The position numbers were made by a program, and so were the translations under genes. A stretch of DNA of 64,000 nt from Saccopteryx bilineata. Lineage: Eukaryota; Chordata; Mammalia; Chiroptera; Emballonuridae. This document shows, piece after piece, positions 11,720 to 30,153 of this stretch (the first letter of the stretch is position 1; the number at the start of each line of letters is the position of its first letter). The stretch covers positions 298,832,349-298,896,348 of the forward strand of contig NC_089493.1 in assembly GCF_036850765.1 (NCBI RefSeq), given 5' to 3'. The notes under the pieces were generated by a model. The model was not told the DNA's origin and searched no databases. It saw nothing but the letters and a program-made list of their open reading frames with translations.

Positions 11720-12058
11720 ACAATGGCAGTGCCCACAGCATTAAATGAGAATCCAGACCTGGTAATAATTCCTATTTTAAGACCCTCACATGCCTCACAC
11801 CTTATCTATTGCTCCCATTTGCCGAATGAGATAGGGACAATTGTTATCTCCATTTCACAGATATTTGAACTAAACACTGATTCTAACATAGTTCAAAGTC
11901 CAGAACCAATGATTCAAGATGGGCCAGAAGATTGCGCACTCACAGTATCCTGGACAAATCGAGCAATCCAAGTACTCCTTGTAGCCGTGTGTTGAATATT
12001 GTACTTTTTAAAAGTTTTTATATTTTTAAGAATACCTGCACATAAACTGATGGTCCAG

Positions 12059-12792
12059 TGTTGGGCAGATAAAATATATGATGCTCACTTTGTTAAAGAT
12101 GGCGCTGCTGATGTGGAAGGCCGTTGCCCAGGTGATGGTGTTGGTTGCCCTTCTTGCTTGGGATGGGCATGATTATATTGACGTGTGTTGGGGGCGGGCT
12201 GTGGGCAGGCAAGATCCTTGTAGCCTGGGGCTTGGTGTTGGGACTACGCCTTTCCCACCCTTTTTGATATGGGATAGTTCACTCTCATGAGGAATCCCAT
12301 TATGCCTCAGATAAGTGACTTTGTATCAGACTTCCTTATTTGTATATTGGATTAAATTTTTTGGTTTCTACACTATAAACTGTGGCAGACCAGGAACTTG
12401 TCCCTCTCAGTTCCTGAGATTAGCATTAGAGAAGAGAGCAGATAAAGGCCACGTGGAGGAGAAAAGAAGCAGCCAAGATGGCGAATGCTGAAGGAGAAGC
12501 CAGTTAGTGCAGAGTTTGTGCAGAAAGGAGATAGGGAACAGAGGTGAATAACACTAGTGAGCAAGAAAACTTTGATTCTAGGAAATTCGAATAAGTCAGT
12601 AGCTTTGTGAGCACTGAATGAGTGGGTTTTGGGGCCCACTGTGTGTATTACTTGCCCATCGGGTGCAAGCTAGGATTAATGCTAATGGTTAACCAGTTTT
12701 GGCTCCGTTGCTACATTACCGACTGTCTGAATCAAATGCGAACCTGCATGGGCCAGGCGGCTGTGATGGTGGCCGCAGCCACTGGCTTCACA
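12059..12792 (+). mobile_element. Solo LTR, family A
   Basis: The 734-bp element starts TGTTGGGCAG and ends ACTGGCTTCACA, with a 5-bp target duplication TCCAG (12,054-12,058 and 12,793-12,797). It aligns along its length with 879-1576. It lies just outside the left boundary of the segmental duplication and is not present at that boundary in copy B. Confidence 0.87.
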
Positions 12793-12989
12793 TCCAGCTT
12801 GCCATGTTCTCACTTGAGGTGGTGTTTGAGGTGGAACTTGGACAGGAAATGAAATAGGATAGGTGGAGAGGGAGGAGGTGGCCTGGCCCTTCCCAGATGG
12901 TAACCAACAACAGATCTCTTTAAGAGTGCCCTCCCCACTTCTACCACCCTCCCTGTCTGATGGCATTCTATAATCTGTTCTTTGTTGGA

Positions 12990-13250
12990 TGGGATAGAAA
13001 GTCTGCCTCCAGGTGTCACCTTACTCCTCACCCCAGGACTCCAGACATCAGACATGTGGATCCAGGGAACAAACCTCTCAGGGTCTTTCTCCTATCGCTT
13101 ATAAAAGTTCTCCTTTCTGGAGCTTGGAACACGCATCTAGGCTCTGGACTTGGCTCTGCTGCCTGGAAGCCTGTGAGATTAGACCTCACCATGCTCAATA
13201 AACTGGGACCACAGTGTGCTTCTGAATCTGCTTTGCATCTATAGGAAGGG
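12990..13250 (+). repeat. LTR-like segment, first of a pair
   Basis: It contains CTTATAAAAG (TATA-like) about 100 bp before CTCAATAAACTGGGACC (AATAAA). A clearly related but more diverged segment lies at 14,440-14,710 in the same orientation, with AATCAAAACTGGGACC at the matching place. The pair looks like two old LTRs 1.4 kb apart. Counterparts lie at 46,160-46,420 and 47,600-47,885 in copy B. Confidence 0.5.
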
Positions 13251-14059
13251 CTCACAAAAAGTGGCCCCATGGGAATAGTTCATCTAATTTGAGACATGAG
13301 GCATATACCACAGAAGTAGTCTGGGTACCTTATTTGGGTCCTCACAAGCTGCCTGTGGCTGTTCCCCACTCTCTCTCGCCTCATCCCCTTTACTTACCTA
13401 GAATCCCCTGGACCACATTGCTCACTTCACATTTGGATTCTGACATGTGAACAGAAATAGAGCCCATATCTACTGAGAGAGTCCCCACCCAAAGTGTACT
13501 AAACAGCTGGGAAAACATCTATTCTGCTACAGACTGGATTTCCTCATCTTCCCCTCTTGTTCCACCCCATGCACTCACCAGGTCCACATGGGGGGGACTG
13601 GAGGACAATAACTACCTGCTCGTAGAGGCTACATGAGAAAACTGAGCTTCCTCAGAGCCCTACACCTTTTCCTTGTTCCCAGTCTCACCTGGCCATTGAG
13701 GAAGTTGATGGGGAGGTTCCACATTCAACCAAACAGAAAAGACGGTCATTCTAGAACTGACTCATTCAACATGTCCTGACTATAAACCTCAGAATGTGAA
13801 CATTTCCCCCATAACATTACACACTGAGACAGGAAGAACAACACAGAAAACACTGTGACCCTACGTATTCATCAATGGATAACATTCTAGATTACTCCTC
13901 AATACTCAGAGGTTAATTCACTGCACTAATGGGGTGTGGTTTCTACATTCCCAGGACAATCATTCAGGTTCCAGGATGATCTTTCAACACGTGTTTCTCA
14001 CCCAGGTTGAATGGTGGCCCCAGGGACAACTGCAATGTATGCAGACACTTTGGATTGTC

Positions 14060-14230
14060 ATGAGCCTTTTTAAAATTTTAATTATTAATGTTAGAGAGAG
14101 GAAGAGGGGGAGACAGTCAGACAGATAGTCAGAAACATCAATCTCTTTCTGTATGTGCCCTGACCCAGGATCAAACCTATGACATTAGTGTATGCGTGTG
14201 ATGCTCTAACCTACTGAACTCTCTGGTGAG
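14060..14230 (-). mobile_element. Diverged tRNA-derived SINE (minus)
   Basis: In reverse orientation: AGAGAGAGGAAGAGGGGGAGA tail region, then TGTGCCCTGACCCAGGATCAAACC (reverse B box) and a head ending near CTCTGGTGAGAGC. The copy B counterpart is 47,240-47,405, so it predates the duplication. Confidence 0.65.
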
Positions 14231-14439
14231 AGCAAGCCATTGTATTTTTGGGGGGAAAAAGTACCAGAGAAAACCTGAGGTAATTAAAAAATAAAAAATA
14301 ATCTGCTGTGGTGACAACACCAGAAGTCTTTTCTTTGCTCTTGACAGTCAGGGGCATAAACACTATTTCTAATAGTTTAGCACAAAGTGACCCCTTTTCT
14401 AACATGCAGTTTTTCTTGTGCTGTGGCAGCAGTCCAGAC

Positions 14440-14710
14440 TGAGAAACCACCTAAGCTCTGGGCATCCAGAATTTATCTGAGCCTGGGTCACCACTCACAA
14501 GCTAGGTTCCTTTGGTCACAGAACACCTCCCAGGGTCTTTGTTTCATCACTTGTAAATTTTCTCAGTTTTATAGCTGAGAACACGCATTGCTGAAGAATC
14601 GAGACTTAGGTCTCAGCTCTGCCTTCAGAGAAGCTGAGATAAGGAACCTCTCCATGATCAATCAAAACTGGGACCAAAGGCATTGCACTGCCAAATCCAG
14701 TGCTTGTCAC
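14440..14710 (+). repeat. LTR-like segment, second of a pair
   Basis: Diverged relative of 12,990-13,250, sharing the order of CACCTCCCAGGGTCTTTGTTTCATCACTTGTAAA-like, CTGAGAACACGCAT-like and AAACTGGGACCA-like blocks. The polyadenylation signal AATAAA is degraded to AATCAAA. Confidence 0.45.
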
Positions 14711-15240
14711 AACTTATAATTATTTTATTTATGTATATTTTTCATTCCCTCTGTCTACTCCATGACAGCATAGTATTCATAAAGACAGAAAGTGAATCTG
14801 TCTTATTCACTACAGACAACCAGTGTTGAGCACAGTGCCTGGCACATAACAGAAGTACAATAAGTTTTATTGAATGAGTGAATAAATAGTCATTTGTATA
14901 CATATACAGATATACACAAATGACAGACACATATAGACACAGAGAGATATGCTCATGTGCAATGAACATCTATGCACACAGATGTATACACACCCAATAT
15001 ACCTGGGTACATATACATAGAGAAATACAATAGGTACACAGAGAATATGGGAAGAAAATGTCATAATATTAACACTAAATATCTCTGTATCGAAAATTTG
15101 TTGTTTTGTTTTCCTCATAATTTTTCTAGCATTTCTGCAATAAGAATACATTTTTATAATAAAAAAGTTGTTAAAATTCAATATACTTGTCAAATCAAGG
15201 TACATCATATTTTACAATACATTAAGAAGATTTATTTTTT

Positions 15241-15746
15241 TTAAAGATTTTATTTATTGCCTGACCAGGTGGTGGTGCAGTGGATAGAGCATCAAACTGG
15301 GATGCGGAAGGACCCAGGTTCGAGACCCCGAGGTCGCCAGCTTGAGCGATGGCTCATGTGGTTTGAGCAAAGCTCACCAGCTTGGACCCAAGGTCGCTGG
15401 CTCCAGCAAGGGGTTACTCTGTCTGCTGAATGCCCGTGGTCAAGGCACATATGAGAAAGCAATCAATGAACAACTAAGAAGTCACAACGAAAAACTAATA
15501 ATTGATGCTTCTCATCTCTCTCCATTCCTGTCTGTCTGTCCCTGTCTATCTCTGCCTCTGTAAAAATAAATAAATAAATAAAAATTAGTGTTTAAAGATT
15601 TTATTTATTTATTTTAGAGAAGGGGGGGAGAAGCAGGAAGGATCAACTCCCATATGTGCCTTGACCAGGCAAGCCCAGGGTTTTGAACCGGCAACCTCAG
15701 CATTTCCAGGTTGACTCTTTATCCACTGTGCCACCACAGGTCAGGC
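15241..15746. mobile_element. SINE pair unique to duplication copy A
   Basis: A long-family SINE in + orientation (15,258-15,590) is followed by a short SINE in - orientation (about 15,595-15,746). The composite is bracketed by the repeat ATTAAGAAGATTTA (about 15,221 and 15,748). Copy B has the empty site near 48,398. Hence these insertions post-date the duplication. Confidence 0.8.
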
Positions 15747-16079
15747 CATTAAGAAGATTTAAATAAAAAAAAGTCAAAAGACAGAAGTAAAAATAGTAGA
15801 ATGGGAAGTTATTGAGTGCAGGGACATGAGTTCCTAGCACAGTGCCTGGTATATGATGGGCGCTTTCAAAGGCTTTATGAAGGAAAGAAGGAAAACAAGA
15901 TGAAAAGAAGGGTGATAGAGAAATCCAGGGAGAAAAAGAAGAAGAGAGGAAGAAAAAAAGAGAAAACCCAATCATAGCTAGAGAGAAAAAATGGGGGAGG
16001 ACTAAGGGAGATTCATCACAATTATACACATTCACAATATTTGAGATCCCAAGCTAACAATAAAAGTTCTCTGCATTTG

Positions 16080-16245
16080 CCTGACCTGTGGGGGCTCAGT
16101 GGATAAAGCCTTGACTTGGAATGCTGAGGTAGCCGGTTTGAAACCCTGGGCTTGCCTGGTCAAGGCACATATGGGAGTTGATGCTTCCTGCTCCTCTCCA
16201 CCTTCTCTCTCTTTCTTTCTCTTCTCTAAAATGAATAAAAAAAAA
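16080..16245 (+). mobile_element. Short tRNA-derived SINE
   Basis: It begins CCTGACCTGTGGGGGCTCAG, then GGTTTGAAACCCTGGG and TGGTCAAGGCACATATGGG, and ends in a CT-rich run and an A tail. The target duplication is AAAGTTCTC. It is shared with copy B (48,733-48,905), where the head reads CCTGACCTGTGGTGGTGCAG. Confidence 0.8.
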
Positions 16246-16958
16246 GTTCTCCATATTTGCCAAGCATTCAGAAAATATTTTTAGAGCATCAAAAAATAAA
16301 TGGAACTTACTGGCTCTACAATGTTGAATTTCTTGGACGTTTCATAAACGTAATCAAGGGAGGACTCAAAAAACATGTGCCTCTCTTTGTCCACCTGTAG
16401 GTCAACCTGTAGAATGGTAGCAAATGTCACAAATTGGCACTGTCATTCGCACGTCAGTGCCTATGGAATGAACAGAATGCTGGAGCTAGAGGAGAACTTA
16501 GGTACCATGGAGTGATCTGGTTCCTTTATTTTACAAATAGGGAACACAAAGCCAAGAGATAAAAAGCAACTAATGCAAGACTTCCAGTTTCTGGTTTTAT
16601 AAATACAATAAGAAGCTTGGCAGTTATCATGCCCATTCTCACAGGAGAAAAAAGCTGAAAAGGTGAAAATAAACTACTCCTCCTGGATCCAACAACTAGT
16701 TGAAGTCAGAGGGAAAACCAATGTCTCAAAAATTGAATAGAAATTTGAATATGGGGAATAAGAATGTATCAGAGCAGAAGCCTGTTGCTGCAGCCAATAT
16801 CAGACTATTTCAGAACTCTCCAGTGGGTCCAACATAATAGCACATGTGGACGCTGGGCTTGCACCCTCTCAAAAACCCATCCAATGTACCCCTTTGCTTA
16901 GAACAATTCCTCCTGAAAGACAACTGAGAAACAACTAAACAGCTTCTGCACAACAAAC

Positions 16959-16960
<2 letters not shown>

Positions 16961-16993
<33 letters not shown>
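16961..16993. repeat. (GA)n microsatellite
   Basis: About 16 GA units. The copy B counterpart at 49,629-49,705 is longer and interrupted. Confidence 0.9.
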
Positions 16994-16995
<2 letters not shown>

Positions 16996-17317
16996 CATAG
17001 AGAAGGCTGAGGAACCATGAGAGCTCTGCAGGAGGTGAAGGAACAGCTCAGGACTAAAGAAACCAGTGAGCACCACTGTTTACACCTCCCGGGCATGTGG
17101 ATAGAAGATGGGGAGCTCCATCCAGGCTCTATGGCCAACCACAGGGCGCTGCAGCACATCCCCAGCTACCTTCCTGGAGCTAAATAAAACAGAATCATGA
17201 GGGCAGCATAGCTGGTGTAAAGAGAGCTCCTCTTCCCGGATATTGACCCAGCAGGTAGGTATGGCAGGGCGACCCTTCACCCACTGAGCTGCATGTGAAT
17301 GTGGGGCCCCCCACCTA

Positions 17318-17560
17318 GAGAGAGTGCAGAGCTAGCAAAACACTTTGGTACCAGCTGCAGGACAATTCAACCCAGAGAAAGTGCAGAGATAGTGGGTCAC
17401 TATTGGCATTACCCCTCCTGGAAAACGGGGAGCTGGAAAATGGGCTATGGTCTGCACACTGGACTCCCTGATCAGAGAAAGTGCAGAGAATGGGGGGCAC
17501 TGCTGCTCGCACTGGTCGGGCTGCTCTATCCAAAGAAAGCACAAAGCTAGCAAAACCCTG
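17318..17560. repeat. Tandem repeat in L1-like 5' UTR, copy-number variant between duplicates
   Basis: Units begin AGAGAAAGTGCAGAG or variants at about 17,318, 17,374, 17,476 and 17,532. Copy B (50,030-50,165) has three unit starts, lacking about 105 bp. L1 5' UTRs often carry such repeated promoter units. Confidence 0.65.
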
Positions 17561-18215
17561 CAGCCCAGTGTGGAGTGAGGGGGGCAATGCTGTGCATGTG
17601 CACAGGGCTGCCAAGCCCCGAGAAGGTGAAGAATGAACAAATTAAGGCTGTGTGTACACCCAGGCTGCCCCACCAGGACAAAATGTGGATCTAATGGGGG
17701 GTAAGACACAGAAACCAATCAGGAAACTCAGCACACACTGTGCTCTGACAACAGATAATTAAAACAGGACACGCAGGGCACACACCACGCAGCCCATTTT
17801 ACACCAGGCAGCCCTGCCCAGATTAAAAGGCAAGGAGGCTCAGACGCCTCTGACTGCCCATTCAGTACCCACTTCTTCAGGCCAGGTGACAAGACAGGCA
17901 CTGCATGCACCTCTCCCCAATGACAACCGGCATGGGGAAACTATTCAACACACAATGTAACAAAGACAACTTTTTAAGGACTGGGCGAGATGACTGTTCC
18001 ATTCAACTCAAAGGAACAAAAACAGACAAACAAAATGTAAAGACAGAAGAATATACCCCCCCCAAAAAAACAAGGAAAAAACTCTGGAGAAATATCCTAA
18101 TGAAACGGAGATGGGTAATCAAACAGATAAAGAATTCAAAGCAAACAGTCATAACGATGTTCAATAAACTTGAGAGTTGAATAAAGGAACTCAAGAGAAC
18201 AAGAAAATGTAATAA

Positions 18216-18360
18216 TTTCATCCGGCTTGAGCACAGATTTACTGGCTTGAGCGCGGGATCATAGTCATGACGCCATGGTCGCTGGCTGAGCCCAAAGACC
18301 ACTGGCTTAAAGCCCAAATTGCTGGCTTAAGCAAGGGAGTCACTGACATGGCTGGAGTTC
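18216..18360 (+). mobile_element. SINE fragment (long family body)
   Basis: It has the repeated phrase GGCTTGAGC...GGTCGCTGGC typical of the long SINE body, without head or tail. The same fragment is at 59,238-59,350 in copy B. Confidence 0.65.
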
Positions 18361-18389
18361 CCAGTCTGACCCGTCCTTGCGTTCCTGGG

Positions 18390-18870
18390 GCTGGCCCCAC
18401 ACGCGCACCCCGTGGGCCAAGCAGTCAGCCTCAGCGCCCTCTCCTGTGCAGCCGCGCCAGGGCCGGCGCGCCCGGTGGTCGGAGCAAGACGCCCACGGGA
18501 GCCTGCGCAGCGGCGCGGAGGGAGCGGAGGGGAGGGTGTGGGCGGCGCCGCAGGTGAGCGCAGGGCGGCCAGAACCCAGCGGGGGAGAGGCGGTCCCTTC
18601 CGGCAGCTACGCGGGGTCACGTGGCCGCGTCTCCCCCCAGGCCCCCGCGCCTTCAGGGATGTCTGTGCCTACTTCTCCCGGGAGGGGTGGCCGCCATGCG
18701 CGACTGGGAGAAAGCGCGCTGCCCCAACGTGTAGAGGAACCTGGACGCGCTGCTGCGCAAAGGTGACGGCGCGCGGGCGGGAATCGCGGGCGGCGTGAGG
18801 GCCGGCTAAGTGTCGGGGCTGCTCCTACTAGTGCTTCGGTTTCGGGACCACGATTTTGTTTCTCCCCAGG
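18390..18870 (+). promoter_or_regulatory. CpG-rich island over the KRAB exon of PRDM9-like copy A
   Basis: Dense in CpG (for example GGCGCGGAGGGAGCGG and GGGCGGCGCCGCAGGTGAGCG). It includes a donor-like CAG|GTGAGC at about 18,552, which could end a 5' non-coding exon, and a following acceptor at 18,640. I found no exon matching the usual PRDM9 N-terminus ahead of KRAB. The same island lies at 59,380-59,860. Confidence 0.5.
18641..18762 (+). pseudogene. PRDM9: PRDM9-like copy A: broken KRAB exon
   Basis: Acceptor CCCCCCAG precedes the exon and donor GTGACG follows. The first part reads AFRDVCAYFSREGW, matching the KRAB-A box of PRDM9 (family DAFKDISIYFTKEEW). One base is then missing between the Trp codon and the next Met, so the second half lies in another frame (MRDWEKARCPNV). 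It meets a TAG where the family has a Lys codon, then RNLDALLRK. Copy B has the identical frame loss and TAG, so the damage predates the duplication. KRAB normally recruits partners needed for meiotic function; this exon cannot supply one. Confidence 0.85.
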
Positions 18871-18978
18871 GCTCAGCGCTCATCGGCCCGCTTTCATGGT
18901 TCACCGCCGGCAGGCCACCAGACCCCCCAGCGGAGGACACTGAGGACTCGCATGAAGAATGGACTCAGAGGCAGCGAG
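18870..18978 (+). pseudogene. PRDM9: PRDM9-like copy A: exon after KRAB, frameshifted
   Basis: Acceptor TCTCCCCAG and donor GTGAGG. It begins HRPAFMVHRRQAT, matching the family exon that follows KRAB, then changes frame in the CCCCCCAGCGG run and ends EDTEDSHEEWTQRQR. In copy B (59,867-59,973) the frame also breaks between the same two blocks, with a different intervening sequence. The next expected exon (a Ser-rich linker) was not found between 18,979 and 22,074. Confidence 0.8.
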
Positions 18979-19760
18979 GTGAGGGGCCGCAGGCCTGGCG
19001 CTGCCCATTTGAAACCGACCCAGGGTCAGGTCCCCAGCGTCTCAACAATAACAAGGGACAGAGCTTGCGTTTAGCAAATGAGCCAGATACAAACAGTGCA
19101 TTGCGCAGTATGGGGCGATTTGCTACACTGCTTCCATGTGTAAATGATTACACATACTTGTAGATGTGTTAATGAGCAGGAAAGGTATAAAAGTATAAAA
19201 GCATGTAAGAAATAACTCATTCAGAACAGTTCTCATCACAAGAGGAAGAGGATGGTATGGCCGGTGAGCAGTGCTGCAGGACAGGGCTGCCTGGCTGCAC
19301 CAGCCACATTGCAGACCGGAAAGGATTATTCATGGTGATTAAGGCAGCTGGGGTTGTGGACCAGGGTAGGGAACATTGTATCAGGCCCTGTGTAAGCCAT
19401 CTCTTCAGTGTCTGGTTTTATGAGGGTGTGGTCAGTAAGGTCCTTCTGTGTTCATGGTCTAGCATTGAAACACAGCTGAAGTCCAGATGTGATCTCTAAC
19501 TTGACCCAAATGGTTTCTGTGGTCCAAAGACTCTGATGATTAAGGAAGGGCAAGGACGGTTAAATGTGAAAAGGTGAAAGGATAAGAAGGAAAGGAGGCA
19601 AGGTGGTCACTGTACCATTAGACTGGACAAGACCACTCTGGAACAAAAAGACAGAAAGGATCCCTGGCCAAGTTGCTTAATTGGTTAGAGAGTCATCCCC
19701 ATACAGCAAGGTTCTGGGTTTGATGTCCAGTCAGGGCCTATATAAGAATCCACAACTGAA

Positions 19761-20096
19761 GCCTGACCAGGTGATAGCACAGAGGATAGAGCATCAACCT
19801 GGGATGATGAGGACCCAGGTTCCAAACTGCAAGGTTGTGGCTTGAAAATGGGTTCACCAGCTTCAGTGTGGGGTCACTGGCTGCAGCGTGGGATCGTAGA
19901 TGTGACCCCATGGTCACTGGCTTGAAGCCCAAGGTAGCTGGCTTGAGCAAGGGGTCACTGACTGAGCTAGAGTCCCCTGGTCAAGGCACATATGAGAAAG
20001 CAATCAATGAACAACTAAGATGCAGCTATAAGTTGATGCTTCTCATTCCTCTCCCTTCCTTCCTGTCTATCTCTATCTAAAAAATAAAAATAAAAA
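19761..20096 (+). mobile_element. tRNA-derived SINE, long family
   Basis: Head GCCTGACCAGGTGATAGCAC, body with repeated CTGGCTTGA/CTGGCTGCA phrases, then GGTCAAGGCACATATGAG and an A-rich end. The copy B counterpart starts near 60,756. Confidence 0.8.
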
Positions 20097-20527
20097 GAAC
20101 GGTTAATCAAACACTAAATGCATAAATGAGTAGAACAACAAATCAATGTTTCTCTTTCACTTCTCTCCTTTCTCTCTCTCTCTCTCTCTCTCTCTGAAAT
20201 CAGTAAAAAATTTTAATTTTTTATTCTAGAGAGAGAAATGAGAGAGAAAGAAAGTACAGGGAGGCAGACAGGAGCAGAAAGCATCAACTTCTAGTAGTTA
20301 CTTCTTGTATATGTCCTGATCAGGCAAGCCTGGGGTTACAAACTGGTGACCTCAGTGTTCCAGGTCATAGCTTTATTCACTGTGCCACCACAGGTCAGGT
20401 AAATTTTTTTTAATTTAAAAAAAAAAAAAGAAAAGAGAAAGTTTTATGTTAAAGAAATGGATTTTCTGTCCAGTTTAGTTGACCTTTATTATTATTATTA
20501 TTTTTTATTTATTTTAGAGAGCAGGGG

Positions 20528-20560
<33 letters not shown>

Positions 20561-20714
20561 GAGGAGCAGGAAGCATCAACTCCCATATGTGCCTTGACCA
20601 GGCAAGCCAGGGTTTTGAACCGGTGACCTCAGTGTTTCCAGGTTCACACTTTATCCACTGTGCCACCACAGGTCAGGCTGACCTTTATTATATTTTTGAC
20701 ATGAACAGCCAATT

Positions 20715-21075
20715 TTTTTTCTTTTTCTTTTTTATTTTAGTAAGAGATAGAGAGGGAGGAACAGACCGGGACAAACTGGCTAAAAGGGAAAGATGAGAAG
20801 CATCAATTCTTCATTGCAGCTCCTTAGTTGTTCATTGATTTCTTTCTCATATATGTCTTGACCAGGGGCTACATCACAGTGAGTGACCCCTTGCTTAAGC
20901 CAGCTACCTTGGACATGAGCCACTAACCATGGGGTCATGCCTATGATTGCACGCTCAAGCCGGTGACCCTGTGCTAAAACTGGTAAGCCTGCACTAAAGC
21001 CAGATTAGCTCACACTGAAGCCGGCAGCCTCACGGTTTCAAACCTGGGTCCTCAGCATCACAGTCCATCCTGGAG
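20715..21075 (-). mobile_element. tRNA-derived SINE, long family (minus)
   Basis: It reads in reverse from AGATGAGAAGCATCAATTC through TCATTGATTTCTTTCTCATA to AAACCTGGGTCCTCAGCATC. The copy B counterpart is about 61,705-62,060. Confidence 0.75.
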
Positions 21076-22102
21076 AAGCAAGACCCTCTGGACAACACTC
21101 TGGATAAAAATTTGATAGGAGAAAATCATTTGTAGATTTCAGTTCCTCTGAGTCCTCTAGAAAGGCTAATAAGTATGGCCTCGGTATGTGGGGTGGACTT
21201 TGGATAGGCCTGGATTTAAGCTCTACTAAACTGAGAGTGAATTTAGCATTGTAGCTTTGGGAAAATCTTACAAATTCTTTGAGTTCTTGAACGCTAATGT
21301 GTAAGGTGAAGATATGGGCATGTATTCTTGGACAGTATTCAATTTATTTATTTGTGTATGTATTTTTTTAGATAAGAGGAGGGGAGATAGTGAGGCTAAT
21401 CCCATATTCACCCTCACCAGGATCTACCTGGCAACCCCAATTCTCGAGTACTGAGCTGGTTTTTAGCACCTCAGGATGATGTGCTTTGCCTAACCGAGCC
21501 ATTCTCAGTGCCCAGGGCCAATGCTCAAACCAGTTGAGCCACTGGCTGTAGGAAAAGAAGAGAGAGAGAAGAGGGAGAAGGAGTGGTAGAGAAGGAGATG
21601 GTCGCTTCTCCTATGTACTCGGACAGAACCACACCCGGGACATACACTGGGTCAACGCTCTATCCACTGAGCCACTGGCTAGGGATTAAATTCAATGTAA
21701 AATAACTGACAGATATACATTGTCCAATAAATACATCTCTGATAACAGCAATCATATGTTGTGGGTGTTGTATACCAGGCCTTTCCTCAATACCTAACAT
21801 ATACTGTGCCCTTAATAAATATTTTATGAATAACTAAAATTTGGGAATTTAAACCTCAGAATGGGAAGATCTAGAAACAAAAATGGAATTGGCCATCTGT
21901 AGTCAGTGTAGAGGCTTACTATTGTAGAGAATTTCTGAGACAATAGTTGACAAAGGAAAATACCAGAGTATGTTGAAGGACAGGTGATAATTTGATGGGA
22001 AAAGATTGTGTGCTTTCTGACAAAATAGAGACTAACACTCCAGACTCCACCAAACTCACTCTTCTCCAACTTAGAACCAGGAGAAAGGAGACTGAAGTAA
22101 AG

Positions 22103-29031
<6,929 letters not shown>

Positions 29032-29175
29032 AAGGCAAATCTCATACACTAGAGGACACACTCAGGGGAGAAGCCCTATGTTTGCTGGTGTGTAAGTGAG
29101 TCTTTACACTGAAGGCACATTTCCTCAGTCACCAGAGAACACATTCAGGGGAGAAGCCTTATGTTTGCATAGAGG
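29032..29175 (+). pseudogene. PRDM9: Decayed finger remnants after the stop
   Basis: Two further 84-bp units are recognisable: ACACACTCAGGGGAGAAGCC then TATGTTTGC at about 29,053-29,095, and again at about 29,138-29,168, with internal stops and small deletions. The ancestral array therefore had at least fourteen units before the stop arose. Confidence 0.8.
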
Positions 29176-29448
29176 GTAGCAAGTTATTAGCATAAAATTG
29201 CATCTCCACAGCCATAGCTATTACATGGGTCATATCACAGCTCTGAGGGGACTTCAGAAGGAGTTTACTGACCCCTCGCAAGAGTAATTTGTACAGATGT
29301 AACTGGTTAAACAAATTCTTTGCTTTCACAAAAAGAGATGAGCTATACAAACAGTTCCTTAAGTGCTATGGGAATGTCAACACCAATCCTTCATGGTCTC
29401 TTGGCCTCCTGTTCTAATAAATCTTATCACCATAACACTATGAAGACC

Positions 29449-29608
29449 GCCTGACCTGTGGTGCACAGTGGGTAAAGCTTTGACCTGGAATGCTGAGGTC
29501 GCTGGTTCAAAACCCTGGGCTTGCCTGGTCAAGGCACATATGGGAGTTGATGCTTTCTGCTCCTCTCTCTCTTTCTCTCTCTAAAATGAATAAAATTTAA
29601 ATAAAAAA
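29449..29608 (+). mobile_element. Short tRNA-derived SINE
   Basis: Starts GCCTGACCTGTGGTGCACAG, ends in AATAAAATTTAAATAAA. The target duplication CTATGAAGACC lies on both sides. Confidence 0.85.
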
Positions 29609-29619
29609 CTATGAAGACC

Positions 29620-30150
29620 ACATACCTCATTCCCCCCTGTCACTGAAACCAGAGAGTTCCAGGAGAGCCACAGAGAACTCACACTCTCATGCATAGAAAC
29701 TCAACCCTCTGGAAATGTGGAAGTCTGGAGTCAATCTACTTCGCTTACTGTCCAGGGGGAGGGATTTGTGACAGACTCATCAGGAAAGGAATTACCTTGA
29801 CTCCCAGGAAGTGGAGCCTTTTTTTCTAGTAGGCTCACAACCCTCCTTCCTGGGCTTCTCTTGGCTCCTGTCATCTTTCCTCTGACCTCTGTGTCTCAGT
29901 GGTGCAAACCAGGGAAGAACATGTGCTTGTGCTTGTACATGTCTGTGTACCTGGCTCAGTCTGGGCACTTGGTCTCCCTCACCTCACTGGCCTCTACAGG
30001 GTGAGCATCTCATGGTGCATACCACATGGACTCCAGATCATTCAATAGTTGCTTTGAATCTCAGCTCTGCCCTCACCAGCTGTGCTACCTAAGGCAAGAT
30101 TCTCAACTTCCATTTTTCTTTATTTTATTCTATAAAATGAGAATGGTGCC
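29620..30150. other. Unique-looking stretch downstream of the PRDM9-like gene
   Basis: No exon, RNA gene or repeat recognised. A polyadenylation signal for the gene may be AATAAA at about 29,416 (TTCTAATAAATCTTATC), about 385 bp past the stop, which would be a plausible 3' end. Confidence 0.4.
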
Positions 30151-30153
30151 TGA

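Larger units (their letters stand above)
16660..18212 (+). mobile_element. LINE-1 5' region: 5' UTR and start of ORF1
   Basis: The last ~170 bp (ACGGAGATGGGTAATC, AGATAAAGAATTCAAAGCA, CAGTCATAACGATG, TTCAATAAACTTG) match the start of mammalian L1 ORF1. The upstream 1.3 kb is compatible with an L1 5' UTR and includes a (GA)n run and a short tandem repeat. It is cut off abruptly at 18,212 by SINE sequence. The ORF1 reading is broken (a stop soon after CTTGAGAGT). The left edge is approximate. Copy B holds the same segment, split by later insertions (49,320-50,448 and 58,854-59,236). Confidence 0.65.
18979..22074 (+). other. PRDM9-like copy A intron region filled with SINEs
   Basis: No exon recognised. 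From 19,000 to 19,660 the sequence is unique-looking and AT-balanced. From about 19,663 to 21,690 it is a string of SINEs: a Ves fragment (19,663-19,740 +), long SINE (19,761-20,096 +), short SINE (20,205-20,400 -), short SINE with (GA)n (20,495-20,678 -), long SINE (20,715-21,075 -) and diverged pieces (21,340-21,690 -). All are shared with copy B (60,655-62,680). Confidence 0.7.

Noticed and set aside
18377..18798. Arg/Ala/Gly-rich frames over the CpG island
   Set aside because: Composition artefacts; the true exon there is KRAB, which is itself broken.
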